Shown piece after piece: positions 1-7,924 of a DNA stretch of 64,000 nt. Made by a program: the position numbers and the translations under genes. The notes under the pieces were generated by a model, which saw only the letters and a program-made list of their open reading frames with translations, was not told where the DNA came from and ran no database searches. Origin of the DNA: Micromonospora sp. CB01531 (GTDB lineage Bacteria; Actinomycetota; Actinomycetes; Mycobacteriales; Micromonosporaceae). Location of the stretch: the NCBI RefSeq assembly GCF_001905095.1, contig NZ_LWLS01000138.1, positions 24,254 to 88,253 on the forward strand, in the 5' to 3' direction. Every line of letters starts with the position of its first letter. Position 1 is the stretch's first letter.

Positions 1-527
1 TGAACACGGGACCGATCGTCCGCTTCCCCGACGCGCTGCAGCACGCGCCGCTGGGCCGGCTGATCTCGATCGCGGGCCACGTGGTCGAGCAGCACTGGGG
101 GCGCTACCTCGCCGAGCACCACGGGCTCACCTCCGCCGGCATGCGGGTACTGCTCATCCTGCTCCGAGCCGGCGACAGCAGCCACCGGGAAATGGCCGAA
201 CGATGCTTCGTCCGACCGGCCACGCTCACCGGCATCGTCGACACGCTCGAACGCGACGGTTTCGTCGCCCGGCAGCGGGACCCGAACGACCGGCGCAGCG
301 TCCAGCTCACCCTGACCGACAAGGGCCGGAAGCAGGCCCTTGCCATCATCGACCTCATCCACAGCGACCGCCCGCTCACCTCGGTCGACGCCGACCCCGC
401 GAAGAAGGCGGTGGTGCGGGAATTTCTCACGGAAATCATCACGACCATGTCCGATGGGGACCTTCGCCGGTTGAACCGGGACAGCGAACCCAACACCGAG
501 AACTCATCGGGGAGCCATCCGTGCTGA
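1..527 (+). CDS. MarR-family transcriptional regulator (5' end just outside window)
   Basis: The reading frame is open from the first base, and its first codon in the window is preceded by TG at positions 1-2. The true start (ATG or GTG) therefore probably begins one base outside the window, giving a protein starting NTGPIVRFPDALQ. About 174 residues is normal for MarR. A winged helix is evident: the recognition region CFVRPATLTGIVDTLERDGFV is followed by the wing RQRDPNDRRSVQLTLTDKG, a classic MarR signature. The stop overlaps the GTG of the following ABC exporter gene by 7 bp, so the two are translationally coupled. The regulator is the likely ligand-responsive repressor of the exporter. 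That role is inferred from context, and no operator is visible because the promoter lies outside the window. Confidence 0.9.
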   Translation, partial: NTGPIVRFPDALQHAPLGRLISIAGHVVEQHWGRYLAEHHGLTSAGMRVLLILLRAGDSSHREMAERCFVRPATLTGIVDTLERDGFVARQRDPNDRRSVQLTLTDKGRKQALAIIDLIHSDRPLTSVDADPAKKAVVREFLTEIITTMSDGDLRRLNRDSEPNTENSSGSHPC

Positions 528-2254
528 TCCGCCTGCTCCGCACGCACCTGCGCCCGTACCGGCGGTTGCTGGCCGCGGTGGTGGCGTTCCAGTTCGTCGG
601 CACGATGGCTTCGCTCTACCTGCCGAGCCTCAACGCCGACATCATCGACCGTGGCGTGGCCCTGGGCGACACCGACCAGATCCTGCATACGGGCGGCTGG
701 ATGCTGCTCGTCAGCCTGCTCCAGATCGCCTGCTCGATCATCGCCGTGTATCTCGGCGCGAAGACCGCGATGGGGTTCGGCCGGGACGTCCGGGCCGGCA
801 TCTTCCGCCACGTCAACCGCTTCTCGGCCCGCGAGGTGGCCCGGTTCGGGGCCCCCTCGCTGATCACCCGGAACACCAACGACGTGCAGCAGGTGCAGAT
901 GCTCGTGCTGCTGAGCTGCACCATGCTGGTCGCCGCGCCGATCATGAGCGTCGGCGGCGTGGTCATGGCGCTACGCGAGGACGTCGGGCTCTCCTGGCTG
1001 ATGCTGGTCTGCGTGCCGGTCCTGGCGATCGCGCTGGGCCTGATCATCCGGCGGATGGTGCCGGGGTTCCGGCTCATGCAGACCCGGATCGACACGGTCA
1101 ACCGGGTGCTGCGCGAGCAGATCAGCGGCATCCGGGTGGTCCGGGCATTCGTCCGCGAGCCGTACGAGACGAAGCGGTTCGGCACCGCGAACGCCGACCT
1201 CACCGCCACCGCCCTGCGCGTCGGCCGGCTCCAAGCGCTGATCTTCCCGGTGGTCATGCTGGTGCTGAACGTCTCCAGCGTCGCGGTGCTCTGGTTCGGC
1301 GCGGAGCGGATCGACGCCGGGCAGATCCAGATCGGCGCGCTGACCGCCTTCCTCCAGTACCTCATGCAGATCCTGATGGCGGTCATGATGGCCACCTTCA
1401 TGCTGATGATGGTGCCGCGCGCGGCGGTGTGCTCCGAGCGGATCGTCGAGGTGCTGGACACCGAATCGTCGGTGACGCCGCCGGCCGAGCCGATGCTCGC
1501 GATGACCAGGCCCGCCGAACTGGAACTGCGCCGGGTCGGCTTCCAGTACCCGGGGGCGAGCGCGCCGGTACTGCACGACGTCTCGTTCCGGGCCAGCCCC
1601 GGCCAGACCACGGCCATCATCGGGTCCACCGGCGCCGGCAAGAGCACCCTGCTCTCGCTCATCCCCCGGCTGGTCGACCCCACCGACGGCGCGGTGCTGG
1701 TCGACGGGATGGACGTGCGGCTAATGGAACTGGACGAGGTGTGGCGCCGGATCGGGCTGGTGCCGCAGCGGCCGTACCTGTTCACCGGCACGGTCGCCAG
1801 CAACCTACGGTACGGCAACCCGGACGCCACCGACGCCGAACTCTGGGCGGCGCTGGAGATCGCCCAGGCCCGGGACTTCGTCGCGGAGATGCCGGGCGGG
1901 CTGGACGCGCCGATCGCACAGGGCGGCACGAACGTCTCCGGCGGCCAGCGGCAGCGGCTGGCGATCGCCCGGGCGCTGGTCCGCAAGCCGGAGATCTACC
2001 TCTTCGACGACTCGTTCTCGGCGCTCGACCTCGGCACCGACGCCCGGCTACGGGCCGCGCTGAAGCCGGTCACCGCGAACGCGGCGGTGGTGATCGTGGC
2101 CCAACGGGTCTCCACGATCGTCGACGCCGATCAGATCATCGTGCTCGAGGACGGGGGCGTCGTGGGCATGGGACGACACGAGGAACTACTGCAAACCTGC
2201 CCGACCTACGCCGAGATCGTGGCGTCCCAGCAGACGGCGGAGGTGACGGCATGA
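521..2254 (+). CDS. ABC exporter half-transporter, subunit with degenerate Walker B
   Basis: This 577-residue protein has an N-terminal six-helix exporter membrane domain (about residues 1-310) and a C-terminal nucleotide-binding domain. Walker A is GSTGAGKST near residue 368, the signature is NVSGGQRQR, and Walker B is IYLFDDSFSALD, where the usual catalytic Glu is Asp (residue 497). The GTG at 521 is chosen because GGGGAG precedes it; it overlaps the MarR stop. An upstream in-frame extension to 203 would only be antisense-like low-complexity sequence. The next gene encodes the partner half with a normal Walker B Glu. The pair thus resembles heterodimeric multidrug exporters with one consensus and one degenerate ATP site (TM287/288, LmrCD, BmrCD type). 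The substrate is unknown; drug or lipid export is inferred. Confidence 0.9.
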   Translation: MLIRLLRTHLRPYRRLLAAVVAFQFVGTMASLYLPSLNADIIDRGVALGDTDQILHTGGWMLLVSLLQIACSIIAVYLGAKTAMGFGRDVRAGIFRHVNRFSAREVARFGAPSLITRNTNDVQQVQMLVLLSCTMLVAAPIMSVGGVVMALREDVGLSWLMLVCVPVLAIALGLIIRRMVPGFRLMQTRIDTVNRVLREQISGIRVVRAFVREPYETKRFGTANADLTATALRVGRLQALIFPVVMLVLNVSSVAVLWFGAERIDAGQIQIGALTAFLQYLMQILMAVMMATFMLMMVPRAAVCSERIVEVLDTESSVTPPAEPMLAMTRPAELELRRVGFQYPGASAPVLHDVSFRASPGQTTAIIGSTGAGKSTLLSLIPRLVDPTDGAVLVDGMDVRLMELDEVWRRIGLVPQRPYLFTGTVASNLRYGNPDATDAELWAALEIAQARDFVAEMPGGLDAPIAQGGTNVSGGQRQRLAIARALVRKPEIYLFDDSFSALDLGTDARLRAALKPVTANAAVVIVAQRVSTIVDADQIIVLEDGGVVGMGRHEELLQTCPTYAEIVASQQTAEVTA

Positions 2255-2337
2255 GCCGCAGCGAGCGCAGCGAGCGAATCAGCCAGCTCAGTGCCACCGG
2301 TCATGGCGGCGCCGAGCGAAGCGAGGTGACGGCATGA
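2240..2337 (+). repeat. Short dispersed repeat (SERSER-type), inserted between the two exporter genes, bounded by 15-bp direct repeats
   Basis: The 15-mer GAGGTGACGGCATGA occurs at 2240-2254, containing the stop of the upstream gene, and again at 2323-2337, containing the start of the downstream gene, 83 bp apart. Removing one copy plus the intervening sequence would leave a single ATGA stop/start overlap. The unit holds AGCGAGCGAATCA and then TCATGGCGGCGCCGAGCG, and it is strongly similar to 14332-14406. I recall the same sequence as frequent in Micromonospora genomes, but I cannot verify that here. Confidence 0.75.
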
Positions 2338-4472
2338 CCGCCGTACCCGAGCAGAAGCCGGCCGCCGGCGGCCAGGGCCCCAACGGGCGGGGCCCCGCCG
2401 GGGCCGCCCCCGGTGGAACGGGCCCCGGCGGAAAGGGCCCCAATGGGCAGGGCCCCGGCGGGGCCGGGCCCGGCGGGAAGGGCCCCGGCGGGCCGCCGAA
2501 CCGGCTGCCCCCGGCGGGGCGGCGCCCCGGCGGCGGCCCGCCATGGATGGGCGCCGCCATGCCGGCGGAGAAGTCGATAAACTTCGGGCCGTCGGCCCGG
2601 CGGCTGCTGGGCCGCCTGCGGCCGCACCGGCTGCAACTGGCCGCGATCATCACGCTGGCGCTGGCCAGCGTCGGGGCGAGCGTGGTCGGTCCGAAGATCC
2701 TCGGCCACGCCACCGACCTGATCTTCAGCGGAGTGATGGGCCGCCAGATCCCCGCCAGCCTCACCACGGAGCAGGCGGTGGCCGCGGCTCGGGCGGCCGG
2801 CCACGACAACTACGCCGACATGCTGGCCCGGATGGACGTGGTGCCCGGGGCAGGCATCGATTTCACCGCGCTGGGTCGCACGCTCACGCTGGCGCTCGCC
2901 CTCTACCTGGGCGCCAGCCTGCTGATGTGGTGGCAGGGCTGGCTGCTCAACGGCGTGGTGCAGCGGACCGTGCTGCAGCTGCGCGCCGAGGTGGCGGAGA
3001 AACTCAACCGGCTGCCGCTGCCCTACTTCGACCGGCAGCCCCGGGGCGAGTTGCTCAGTCGGGTCACCAATGACATCGACAACATCTCGCAGACCCTGTC
3101 GCAGACGCTCAGCCAGCTGCTCAGCGCACTGCTGACCGTGGTCGGCGTACTGGCGATGATGTTCTGGATCTCGCCGCTGCTGGCCCTGGTCGCCCTGGTG
3201 GCGGTGCCGCTGTCGGTGATCGTCACGCAGCAGATCGCCAAACGCTCGCAGCGCAGGTTCATCGCCCAGTGGCGGCACACCGGTGAGCTGAACGGCCTGA
3301 TCGAGGAGGCGTACACCGGTCACGAGCTGGTCAAGGTCTTCGGCCGGCAGCGCGAGGTGCAGGCCGACTTCGAGGCCAAGAACGACGAGCTGTTCAAAGC
3401 CAGCTTCGGGGCCCAGTTCATCTCCGGGATCATCATGCCGGCGATGATGTTCGTCGGGAACCTCAGCTACGTCGCGATCGCCGTGGTCGGCGGGCTGCGG
3501 GTGGCCTCCGGGTCGATGAGCCTCGGCGACGTGCAGGCGTTCATCCAGTACTCGCGGCAGTTCACCCAGCCGCTCACCCAGGTCGCCTCGATGGCGAACC
3601 TGCTGCAGTCCGGGGTGGCCTCCGCCGAACGGGTCTTCGAGGTGCTCGACGCCGAGGAGCAGGCCCCCGACCGGGCCCTACCGGCCCGGGTCACCGGCCG
3701 GGTCGAGTTCGAGCACGTCTCCTTCCGGTACGACCCGGACAAGCCGCTGATCGACGACCTGTCGCTGGTCGCCGAGCCCGGTCACACGGTGGCCATCGTC
3801 GGCCCGACCGGCGCCGGCAAGACCACCCTGGTCAACCTGATCATGCGGTTCTACGAGCTGGACGCCGGCCGGATCACGCTGGACGGGGTGGACATCACCG
3901 CGATGCCCCGGGAGGAGCTGCGCAGCCGGATCGGCATGGTGCTCCAGGACACCTGGCTCTTCGGCGGCACCATCCGGGACAACATCGCGTACGGGCGGCC
4001 GGAAGCCACCGAGGAGGAGATCCTGGCGGCGGCCCGGGCCACCTTCGTGGACCGGTTCGTCCGCAGCCTCCCCGACGGGTACGACACCGTGATCGACGAG
4101 GAGGGCAGCAACGTCAGCGCCGGCGAGAAGCAGCTCATCACCATCGCCCGGGCGTTCCTCGCCGAGCCGTCGCTGCTGATCCTGGACGAGGCGACCAGCT
4201 CGGTGGACACCCGGACGGAGGTGCTGCTCCAGCGGGCCATGGCGGCACTGCGCTCGGACCGGACCAGCTTCGTCATCGCGCACCGGCTCTCCACCATCCG
4301 CGACGCGGACCTGATCCTGATGATGGAGAACGGCCGGATCGTCGAGCAGGGCGCGCACGACCAACTCCTCGCCGCCGACGGGGCGTACGCCCGGCTGTAC
4401 CGGTCGCAGTTCGCCGGCGCCGCGATCGACGACGAGGGACCGGTCCCGGCCGGCGCGCCGGCCCGGAGCTGA
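2334..4472 (+). CDS. ABC exporter half-transporter, subunit with canonical Walker B and Gly/Pro-rich N-terminus
   Basis: This 712-residue protein begins with about 65 residues of Gly/Pro-rich low-complexity sequence with repeated GPGGKGP-like units. An exporter membrane domain follows (about 80-430), then a nucleotide-binding domain with Walker A GPTGAGKTT, signature NVSAGEKQL and Walker B LLILDEATSSVD with the catalytic Glu. The large loop after the first helix (about 125-175) is typical of one half of heterodimeric exporters. Its signature (SAGEK) is non-consensus while its Walker B is normal, the complement of the upstream subunit. The start lies at the right end of the inserted repeat, with GAGGTGACGGC as ribosome site. 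The gene is cotranscribed with MarR and the first subunit. Confidence 0.9.
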   Translation: MTAVPEQKPAAGGQGPNGRGPAGAAPGGTGPGGKGPNGQGPGGAGPGGKGPGGPPNRLPPAGRRPGGGPPWMGAAMPAEKSINFGPSARRLLGRLRPHRLQLAAIITLALASVGASVVGPKILGHATDLIFSGVMGRQIPASLTTEQAVAAARAAGHDNYADMLARMDVVPGAGIDFTALGRTLTLALALYLGASLLMWWQGWLLNGVVQRTVLQLRAEVAEKLNRLPLPYFDRQPRGELLSRVTNDIDNISQTLSQTLSQLLSALLTVVGVLAMMFWISPLLALVALVAVPLSVIVTQQIAKRSQRRFIAQWRHTGELNGLIEEAYTGHELVKVFGRQREVQADFEAKNDELFKASFGAQFISGIIMPAMMFVGNLSYVAIAVVGGLRVASGSMSLGDVQAFIQYSRQFTQPLTQVASMANLLQSGVASAERVFEVLDAEEQAPDRALPARVTGRVEFEHVSFRYDPDKPLIDDLSLVAEPGHTVAIVGPTGAGKTTLVNLIMRFYELDAGRITLDGVDITAMPREELRSRIGMVLQDTWLFGGTIRDNIAYGRPEATEEEILAAARATFVDRFVRSLPDGYDTVIDEEGSNVSAGEKQLITIARAFLAEPSLLILDEATSSVDTRTEVLLQRAMAALRSDRTSFVIAHRLSTIRDADLILMMENGRIVEQGAHDQLLAADGAYARLYRSQFAGAAIDDEGPVPAGAPARS

Positions 4473-4498
4473 CGGTGGACGGATCAGCCGGCCCGGGT

Positions 4499-4526
4499 CC
4501 GGCCTCCGCCGCGCGGCGGGGGCCGG
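4499..4526. terminator. Bidirectional hairpin between convergent genes
   Basis: Arms 4499-4511 and 4514-4526 pair over 13 positions with one G-T wobble. The hairpin lies in the 65-bp gap between the convergent exporter and threonyl-tRNA synthetase genes. There is no T-run, which is usual at this GC content. Confidence 0.55.
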
Positions 4527-4537
4527 CCGGGCGGGCG

Positions 4538-5755
4538 TCAGGCCCCGGGCAGCAGGTCGGCCGAGCGGGCGGCGACCACCCGCCCGATCAGCCCCAGCGC
4601 GTCGGGCACCGGCATCGGGTCGAGCCCGCGGCCGTCGCGCAGCCGCAGGGACACCGACCCGTCGGCCGCCTCCCGGGAGCCCACCACCCCGAGGTACGGG
4701 ACCTTCCGGCGGGCCGCGTCGCGGATCCGGGCACCCAGCGAGCCGGCGTGGTCGACCTCGACGCGGAGGCCGGCCGCCTCGGCCCGCCGGGCCAGGTCGC
4801 CGGCGGCGTCCGCCTGGCCGTCGTCCACCGGCAGCAGCACCAGTTGCACCGGCGCGTACCAGGCCGGGAAGGCGCCGGCGTGCACCTCGATCAGGTACGC
4901 GAAGAGACGTTCCATGCTGCCGACCAGGCTCCGGTGCACCATCACCGGCCGCTTGCGGCTGCCGTCCGCGTCGACGTACGACAGGTCGAACCGCTCCGGC
5001 TTGTCGAAGTCGAGCTGGATGGTGGAGATGGTCGACTCCCGGCCGGCCGCGTCGACGACCTGGATGTCGATCTTCGGGCCGTAGAAGGCCGCCTCGCCGC
5101 GCCCCTCGGTGAAGTCCACCCCGTCGAGCGCGGCGCGGAGCAGCTCCTCGGCCCGCGCCCACTGGGCGTCGTCGCCGACGTACTTCTCCCCCGGCCCGCG
5201 CAGCGACAGCCGGAACCCGGCCGGCCGGACGCCGAGCGCGGCGTGCGCCTCGCCGATCAGCCGCAGGATCTCGCGTACCTCGTCGCCGACCTGGTCCAGG
5301 GCGCAGAAGTTGTGCGCGTCGTTGAGCGAGATGGCGCGGACCCGGGAGAGCCCACCGAGCACCCCGGAGCGCTCCGCCCGGTACATCCCGCCCAGCTCGG
5401 CGACGCGCAGCGGCAACTCCCGGTAGGAGCGACCCCGTGCTCGGAAGACCAGCGCGTGGTGCGGGCAGAGCGCCGGCCGGAGCACGAACTCGTCGTCGGC
5501 GGACAGCCGCATCGGCGGGAACATGTCGTCGGCGAAGTAGCCGAGATGCCCGGACAACTCGAACAGCTCCCGTTTGCCCAGCGGCGGGGAATAGACGTGC
5601 CGGTAGCCGGCCCGGCGCTCCAGGTCCCGCACGTACTCCTCGACGGCGTGCCGGGCGGCGGCGCCGGCCGGCAGCCAGATGGGCAGCCCGGCCCCCGACA
5701 GGGGATCGGAGACGAACAGCTCCAACTCCCGGCCGAGCCTGCGGTGGTCGATCAT
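4538..5755 (-). CDS. Threonyl-tRNA synthetase, short form lacking TGS and editing domains
   Basis: This 405-residue protein aligns with the class II catalytic core and anticodon-binding domain of ThrRS. Motif 2 and zinc-site sequences are clear: LRPALCPHH (Cys ligand), LNDAHNFC (His ligand) and PVMVHRSLVGSMERLF (His ligand and motif 3). The C-terminal about 100 residues are the anticodon domain. Full-length ThrRS is about 640-690 residues; the N-terminal TGS and N2 editing domains are entirely missing, so Ser-tRNA(Thr) could not be edited in cis. The start follows the ribosome site AGGAGAGCGAC. A leader peptide with three Thr codons and a strong hairpin lie upstream, suggesting attenuation. 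It could be a second, stress-induced or antibiotic-insensitive (borrelidin-like) copy beside a housekeeping thrS elsewhere; that is inference. Confidence 0.88.
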   Translation of the reverse strand: MIDHRRLGRELELFVSDPLSGAGLPIWLPAGAAARHAVEEYVRDLERRAGYRHVYSPPLGKRELFELSGHLGYFADDMFPPMRLSADDEFVLRPALCPHHALVFRARGRSYRELPLRVAELGGMYRAERSGVLGGLSRVRAISLNDAHNFCALDQVGDEVREILRLIGEAHAALGVRPAGFRLSLRGPGEKYVGDDAQWARAEELLRAALDGVDFTEGRGEAAFYGPKIDIQVVDAAGRESTISTIQLDFDKPERFDLSYVDADGSRKRPVMVHRSLVGSMERLFAYLIEVHAGAFPAWYAPVQLVLLPVDDGQADAAGDLARRAEAAGLRVEVDHAGSLGARIRDAARRKVPYLGVVGSREAADGSVSLRLRDGRGLDPMPVPDALGLIGRVVAARSADLLPGA

Positions 5756-5807
5756 GTCGCTCTCCTTGATCGGGTACGACCCGGAGGCGAGCTGGCCCGG
5801 AACGCCG

Positions 5808-5840
5808 CGAGGCCCCGGGGCGGTTCGCCCCGGGGCCTCG
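5808..5840 (-). terminator. Candidate attenuator hairpin in the ThrRS leader
   Basis: Perfect 14-bp arms (5808-5821 and 5827-5840) enclose a 5-nt loop. On the minus strand the hairpin begins 13 nt after the stop of the Thr-rich leader peptide and ends about 50 nt before the synthetase start. It is placed as the terminator of a ribosome-mediated attenuator. A competing smaller hairpin (5865-5880) lies inside the leader peptide just after the Thr codons. Confidence 0.65.
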
Positions 5841-5852
5841 TCGACGGATACG

Positions 5853-5906
5853 TCAGTGCGGCGCGCCGGGGATTCCCGGCGTCGTGGTCACCACCGCGCT
5901 GCGCAT
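5853..5906 (-). CDS. Leader peptide with three consecutive Thr codons upstream of ThrRS
   Basis: Reading the minus strand from ATG at 5906 gives the 17-residue peptide MRSAVVTTTPGIPGAPH and a TGA at 5853-5855. Codons 7-9 are ACC ACG ACG, all Thr. A TACGGT hexamer (5918-5913) lies exactly 6 nt ahead of the ATG, suggesting a leaderless transcript starting at the leader peptide. A small hairpin (arms 5865-5870 and 5875-5880) begins directly after the Thr codons, and the 14-bp hairpin follows. This is the arrangement of ribosome-mediated attenuation: stalling at Thr codons when Thr-tRNA is scarce would favour read-through into the synthetase gene. Expression of the peptide is inferred, not shown. 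Confidence 0.65.
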   Translation of the reverse strand: MRSAVVTTTPGIPGAPH

Positions 5907-6322
5907 GCGGCGACCGTACGCGCGACGGGTCGGTTCGCGCACCCGGATTTAGCGCCCGCGCGGACTGGGCGGTGGAGGCGAGGCGCGGTGCAGCCCGCCA
6001 GTCCGTTCCCCGCGAGCTCTGCGGGGAGCGGGGGCGGGTCGCCGGCACGGGACCTGCCGGCGACCCGCGACGGCCCGGACGCCGGAAACGGGGGATCCGA
6101 CGTCCACGCGGCCGCGTCCCGACAACGGTACGCCGATGACCGCCGATCCGCCGCCCGCATGGGTGGCCGGCGCCACGCCGGGGAAGCGTCACATTCGCCG
6201 GCCCCGAATCGTTGTCCACCGGTGGCCCTGTCGTGTCAGGGGTCACCACCGGGCCGGGCACCCCGGGGTGGCGCGGGACATGCCGTCAGGCTCGGTGCGA
6301 TCGAACGGGGGACTCCGGCGAG
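5907..6322. other. Divergent intergenic region between ThrRS leader and dedA
   Basis: About 415 bp without a convincing gene. It holds the leader-peptide promoter hexamer (5913-5918), a 7-bp hairpin (6007-6013 with 6021-6027) and the strong hairpin listed separately at 6034-6068. The short open frames here have no recognisable product and no good ribosome site. Confidence 0.6.
6034..6068. other. Strong 14-bp hairpin in divergent intergenic region
   Basis: Perfect arms 6034-6047 and 6055-6068 enclose a 7-nt loop. The hairpin lies between two divergent genes rather than after one, so a simple terminator role is not obvious. It could be a transcript-end insulator or part of a longer untranslated leader of dedA. 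Confidence 0.5.
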
Positions 6323-6958
6323 GTGGCGGTCTTGCCCGAACTCATCGCTGACGTCGCATCGCCGACGTGGGCGTACGCCGTGCTGTTGGGGTTGCTGATC
6401 GCCGACGCTTTCGTGCCGGTCGTGCCGACCCAGGTCGTCATGATCACCACCGGCGCGCTGACCGTGTACGGCGGGCTCAGCCTGCCGCTCACCATCGCCG
6501 TCGGCGCGCTCGGCGTCATCGCCGGCGATCTCGCCTGCTACCTGCTCGGCCGGACCGCACCGGACCGCCGGGCGCCCCGACACGCGACGCCCAGCCGGGC
6601 CCGCCGGGCCGTCGCCCGGGCCACCCGCGGGCTGCGCGAGCCGGGACCACTGGTGATCCTGCTCTGCCGCTTCGTGCCGGGCGGCCGGATGGCCGCCTGT
6701 TTCTCGGCCGGGCGCAGCCGCTACCCGTACCGCCTCTTCCTGCTCTACGAGACCTTGGCGGCGACGGGCTGGGCGACGTACGGCAGCTTGGTCGGGCACC
6801 TGGGCGGCCGGGCACTGACCGAGTCGGCGTGGCGGCTCGTGGTGATCGGCGGGGTGGCGGCGGCCGGGTTCGCGGCGGCCGGCTGGGCGATGAGCGCGAT
6901 CAGCGCCCGCCACACCCGCACGGAGGCCGAGGCCAAAGTTCGAGTCGGGGTCGACTGA
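6323..6958 (+). CDS. DedA-family integral membrane protein
   Basis: This 211-residue protein shows the DedA/SNARE-associated layout: an N-terminal hydrophobic hairpin, then LVILLCRFVPGGRMAACFSAGRSRYPYRLFLLYETLAA, close to the family motif F-x-R-x-x-P-G-x-R, and a final transmembrane segment (about 180-200). Bacterial DedA proteins act in the cytoplasmic membrane and are linked to lipid (undecaprenyl phosphate or phospholipid) translocation and envelope homeostasis. GTG at 6323 is chosen as start because the sequence upstream in frame is not DedA-like. An 8-bp-arm hairpin follows the stop. Specific function is not deducible. Confidence 0.8.
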   Translation: MAVLPELIADVASPTWAYAVLLGLLIADAFVPVVPTQVVMITTGALTVYGGLSLPLTIAVGALGVIAGDLACYLLGRTAPDRRAPRHATPSRARRAVARATRGLREPGPLVILLCRFVPGGRMAACFSAGRSRYPYRLFLLYETLAATGWATYGSLVGHLGGRALTESAWRLVVIGGVAAAGFAAAGWAMSAISARHTRTEAEAKVRVGVD

Positions 6959-6992
6959 CTGCCCATCCCCTGGTCGATCGCCTCATGGGCAG
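6959..6992 (+). terminator. Terminator-like hairpin after dedA
   Basis: Arms CTGCCCAT (6959-6966) and ATGGGCAG (6985-6992) are perfect complements and begin directly after the dedA stop. Confidence 0.5.
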
Positions 6993-7132
6993 CGCCTGTC
7001 GTCGCACGGATCGGCAACATCCACCTCAACGTCGCCTGACCCGTGAGCCGCAGCCGGTAGGGGAGTTCCCGGGGATCGAAGTGGGTGTCCATCCCGGATC
7101 CGTTTCGGGTGGCCTCGGCGACAGGCTGGGGC

Positions 7133-7888
7133 ATGCCCGAAAACCGGAGACGCGCCCTGTTGGCCCTCGGCGGGATCGCCCTGGCGGCGGTGCTCGCCGT
7201 ACTCGGTCACCTCGAGGTGAACGACGATCTGAGCCCCTGGTCGCTGACCGTCAGCGACTTCGCCGTCTCCGACCGGGGCGGCGCCATCGACGTGGCCATG
7301 GCGGTGCTCGCCGCCGCGACGGCGGTGCTGATCCCGGCCCTCTGGCGTACCGGATCGGGGGCGGACCCCGGCGGGTCGCGGCGAGCAGGTGGCGGACGGG
7401 CGCCGACCGGCGGCGGGGCACCCGCCCGGCCGGGACGGCGGCCGCGGGTGGCCGGGATGTTGCTGTCCGCCTGGACCGCCGGCCTGGTCACCTCCGCCGT
7501 GGTGCCCACCAACGAGCCCGGCCTACCCATGGACACCGCGGCCTACCTGCACCGGTACGCCTCGGTGGTCGCCTTCCTCGCCCTTCCGGTCGCCGGCTGG
7601 CTGCTCGCCGGGCACCTGGGCGGTCGCGCCGCCGGCTGGCTGCGCGCGCTCACCCTGGCCAGCCTGCTGCTGGCCGGGGCGATGATCTGGTCCGCCTACC
7701 CGGGCGAGCGGATGCTGATCGGGCTCGCCGAGCGTCTGCTCATCGTCACCGAGGTCACCCTGCTCAGCGTGGTCGCAGTGGCACTGGCCCGCCGACCGGC
7801 CGGCCGCGTCGCCGAGGCCGTCCCGGGAACGGCGGCGGCGCCCGCTCCCTTGACCTCAAGGGAGCTTCAACTCTTAGCGTCCGATTGA
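7133..7888 (+). CDS. DUF998-type membrane protein
   Basis: The 251-residue product has about six hydrophobic segments (near residues 8-22, 50-70, 100-123, 135-155, 164-182 and 200-218) and the DUF998 pattern: an N-terminal helix, the outward loop DDLSPWSLTVSDFAVSDRGG and later helices with few charges. ATG at 7133 is chosen because the hydrophobic first segment starts right after it. An Ala/Gly/Pro-rich loop (residues 75-103) is inserted. The gene sits between dedA and an NmrA-like oxidoreductase on the same strand, 36 bp before the latter. The function of DUF998 proteins is unknown. Confidence 0.75.
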   Translation: MPENRRRALLALGGIALAAVLAVLGHLEVNDDLSPWSLTVSDFAVSDRGGAIDVAMAVLAAATAVLIPALWRTGSGADPGGSRRAGGGRAPTGGGAPARPGRRPRVAGMLLSAWTAGLVTSAVVPTNEPGLPMDTAAYLHRYASVVAFLALPVAGWLLAGHLGGRAAGWLRALTLASLLLAGAMIWSAYPGERMLIGLAERLLIVTEVTLLSVVAVALARRPAGRVAEAVPGTAAAPAPLTSRELQLLASD

Positions 7889-7924
7889 CGGGTCGACGGC
7901 GGCCGGTCGGACGAGGAGGCGGAG

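Noticed and set aside
2251..2337. A 28-codon open frame inside the inter-exporter repeat (MSRSERSERIS...)
   Set aside because: The sequence is fully explained as the repeat unit. The peptide would be an artefact of the element, and the second copy is not translated the same way.
3678..5162. A 494-codon minus-strand frame spanning the end of the exporter and the synthetase
   Set aside because: It is composed of Arg/Gly/Pro/Ala runs, crosses two real genes and contains no recognisable domain.
5950..6000. A TGCACCGCG-like sequence on the minus strand resembling a T-box core
   Set aside because: No specifier loop, AG box or antiterminator could be laid out around it, and its position before the leader peptide promoter is wrong.
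6136..6351. Short plus-strand open frames upstream of dedA
   Set aside because: They are Arg/Gly-rich and overlap each other, have no ribosome site and show no similarity to known proteins.
6941..6958. GTTCGAGTC, like a tRNA T-loop
   Set aside because: It is inside the dedA coding end, and no acceptor or anticodon stem can be built around it.
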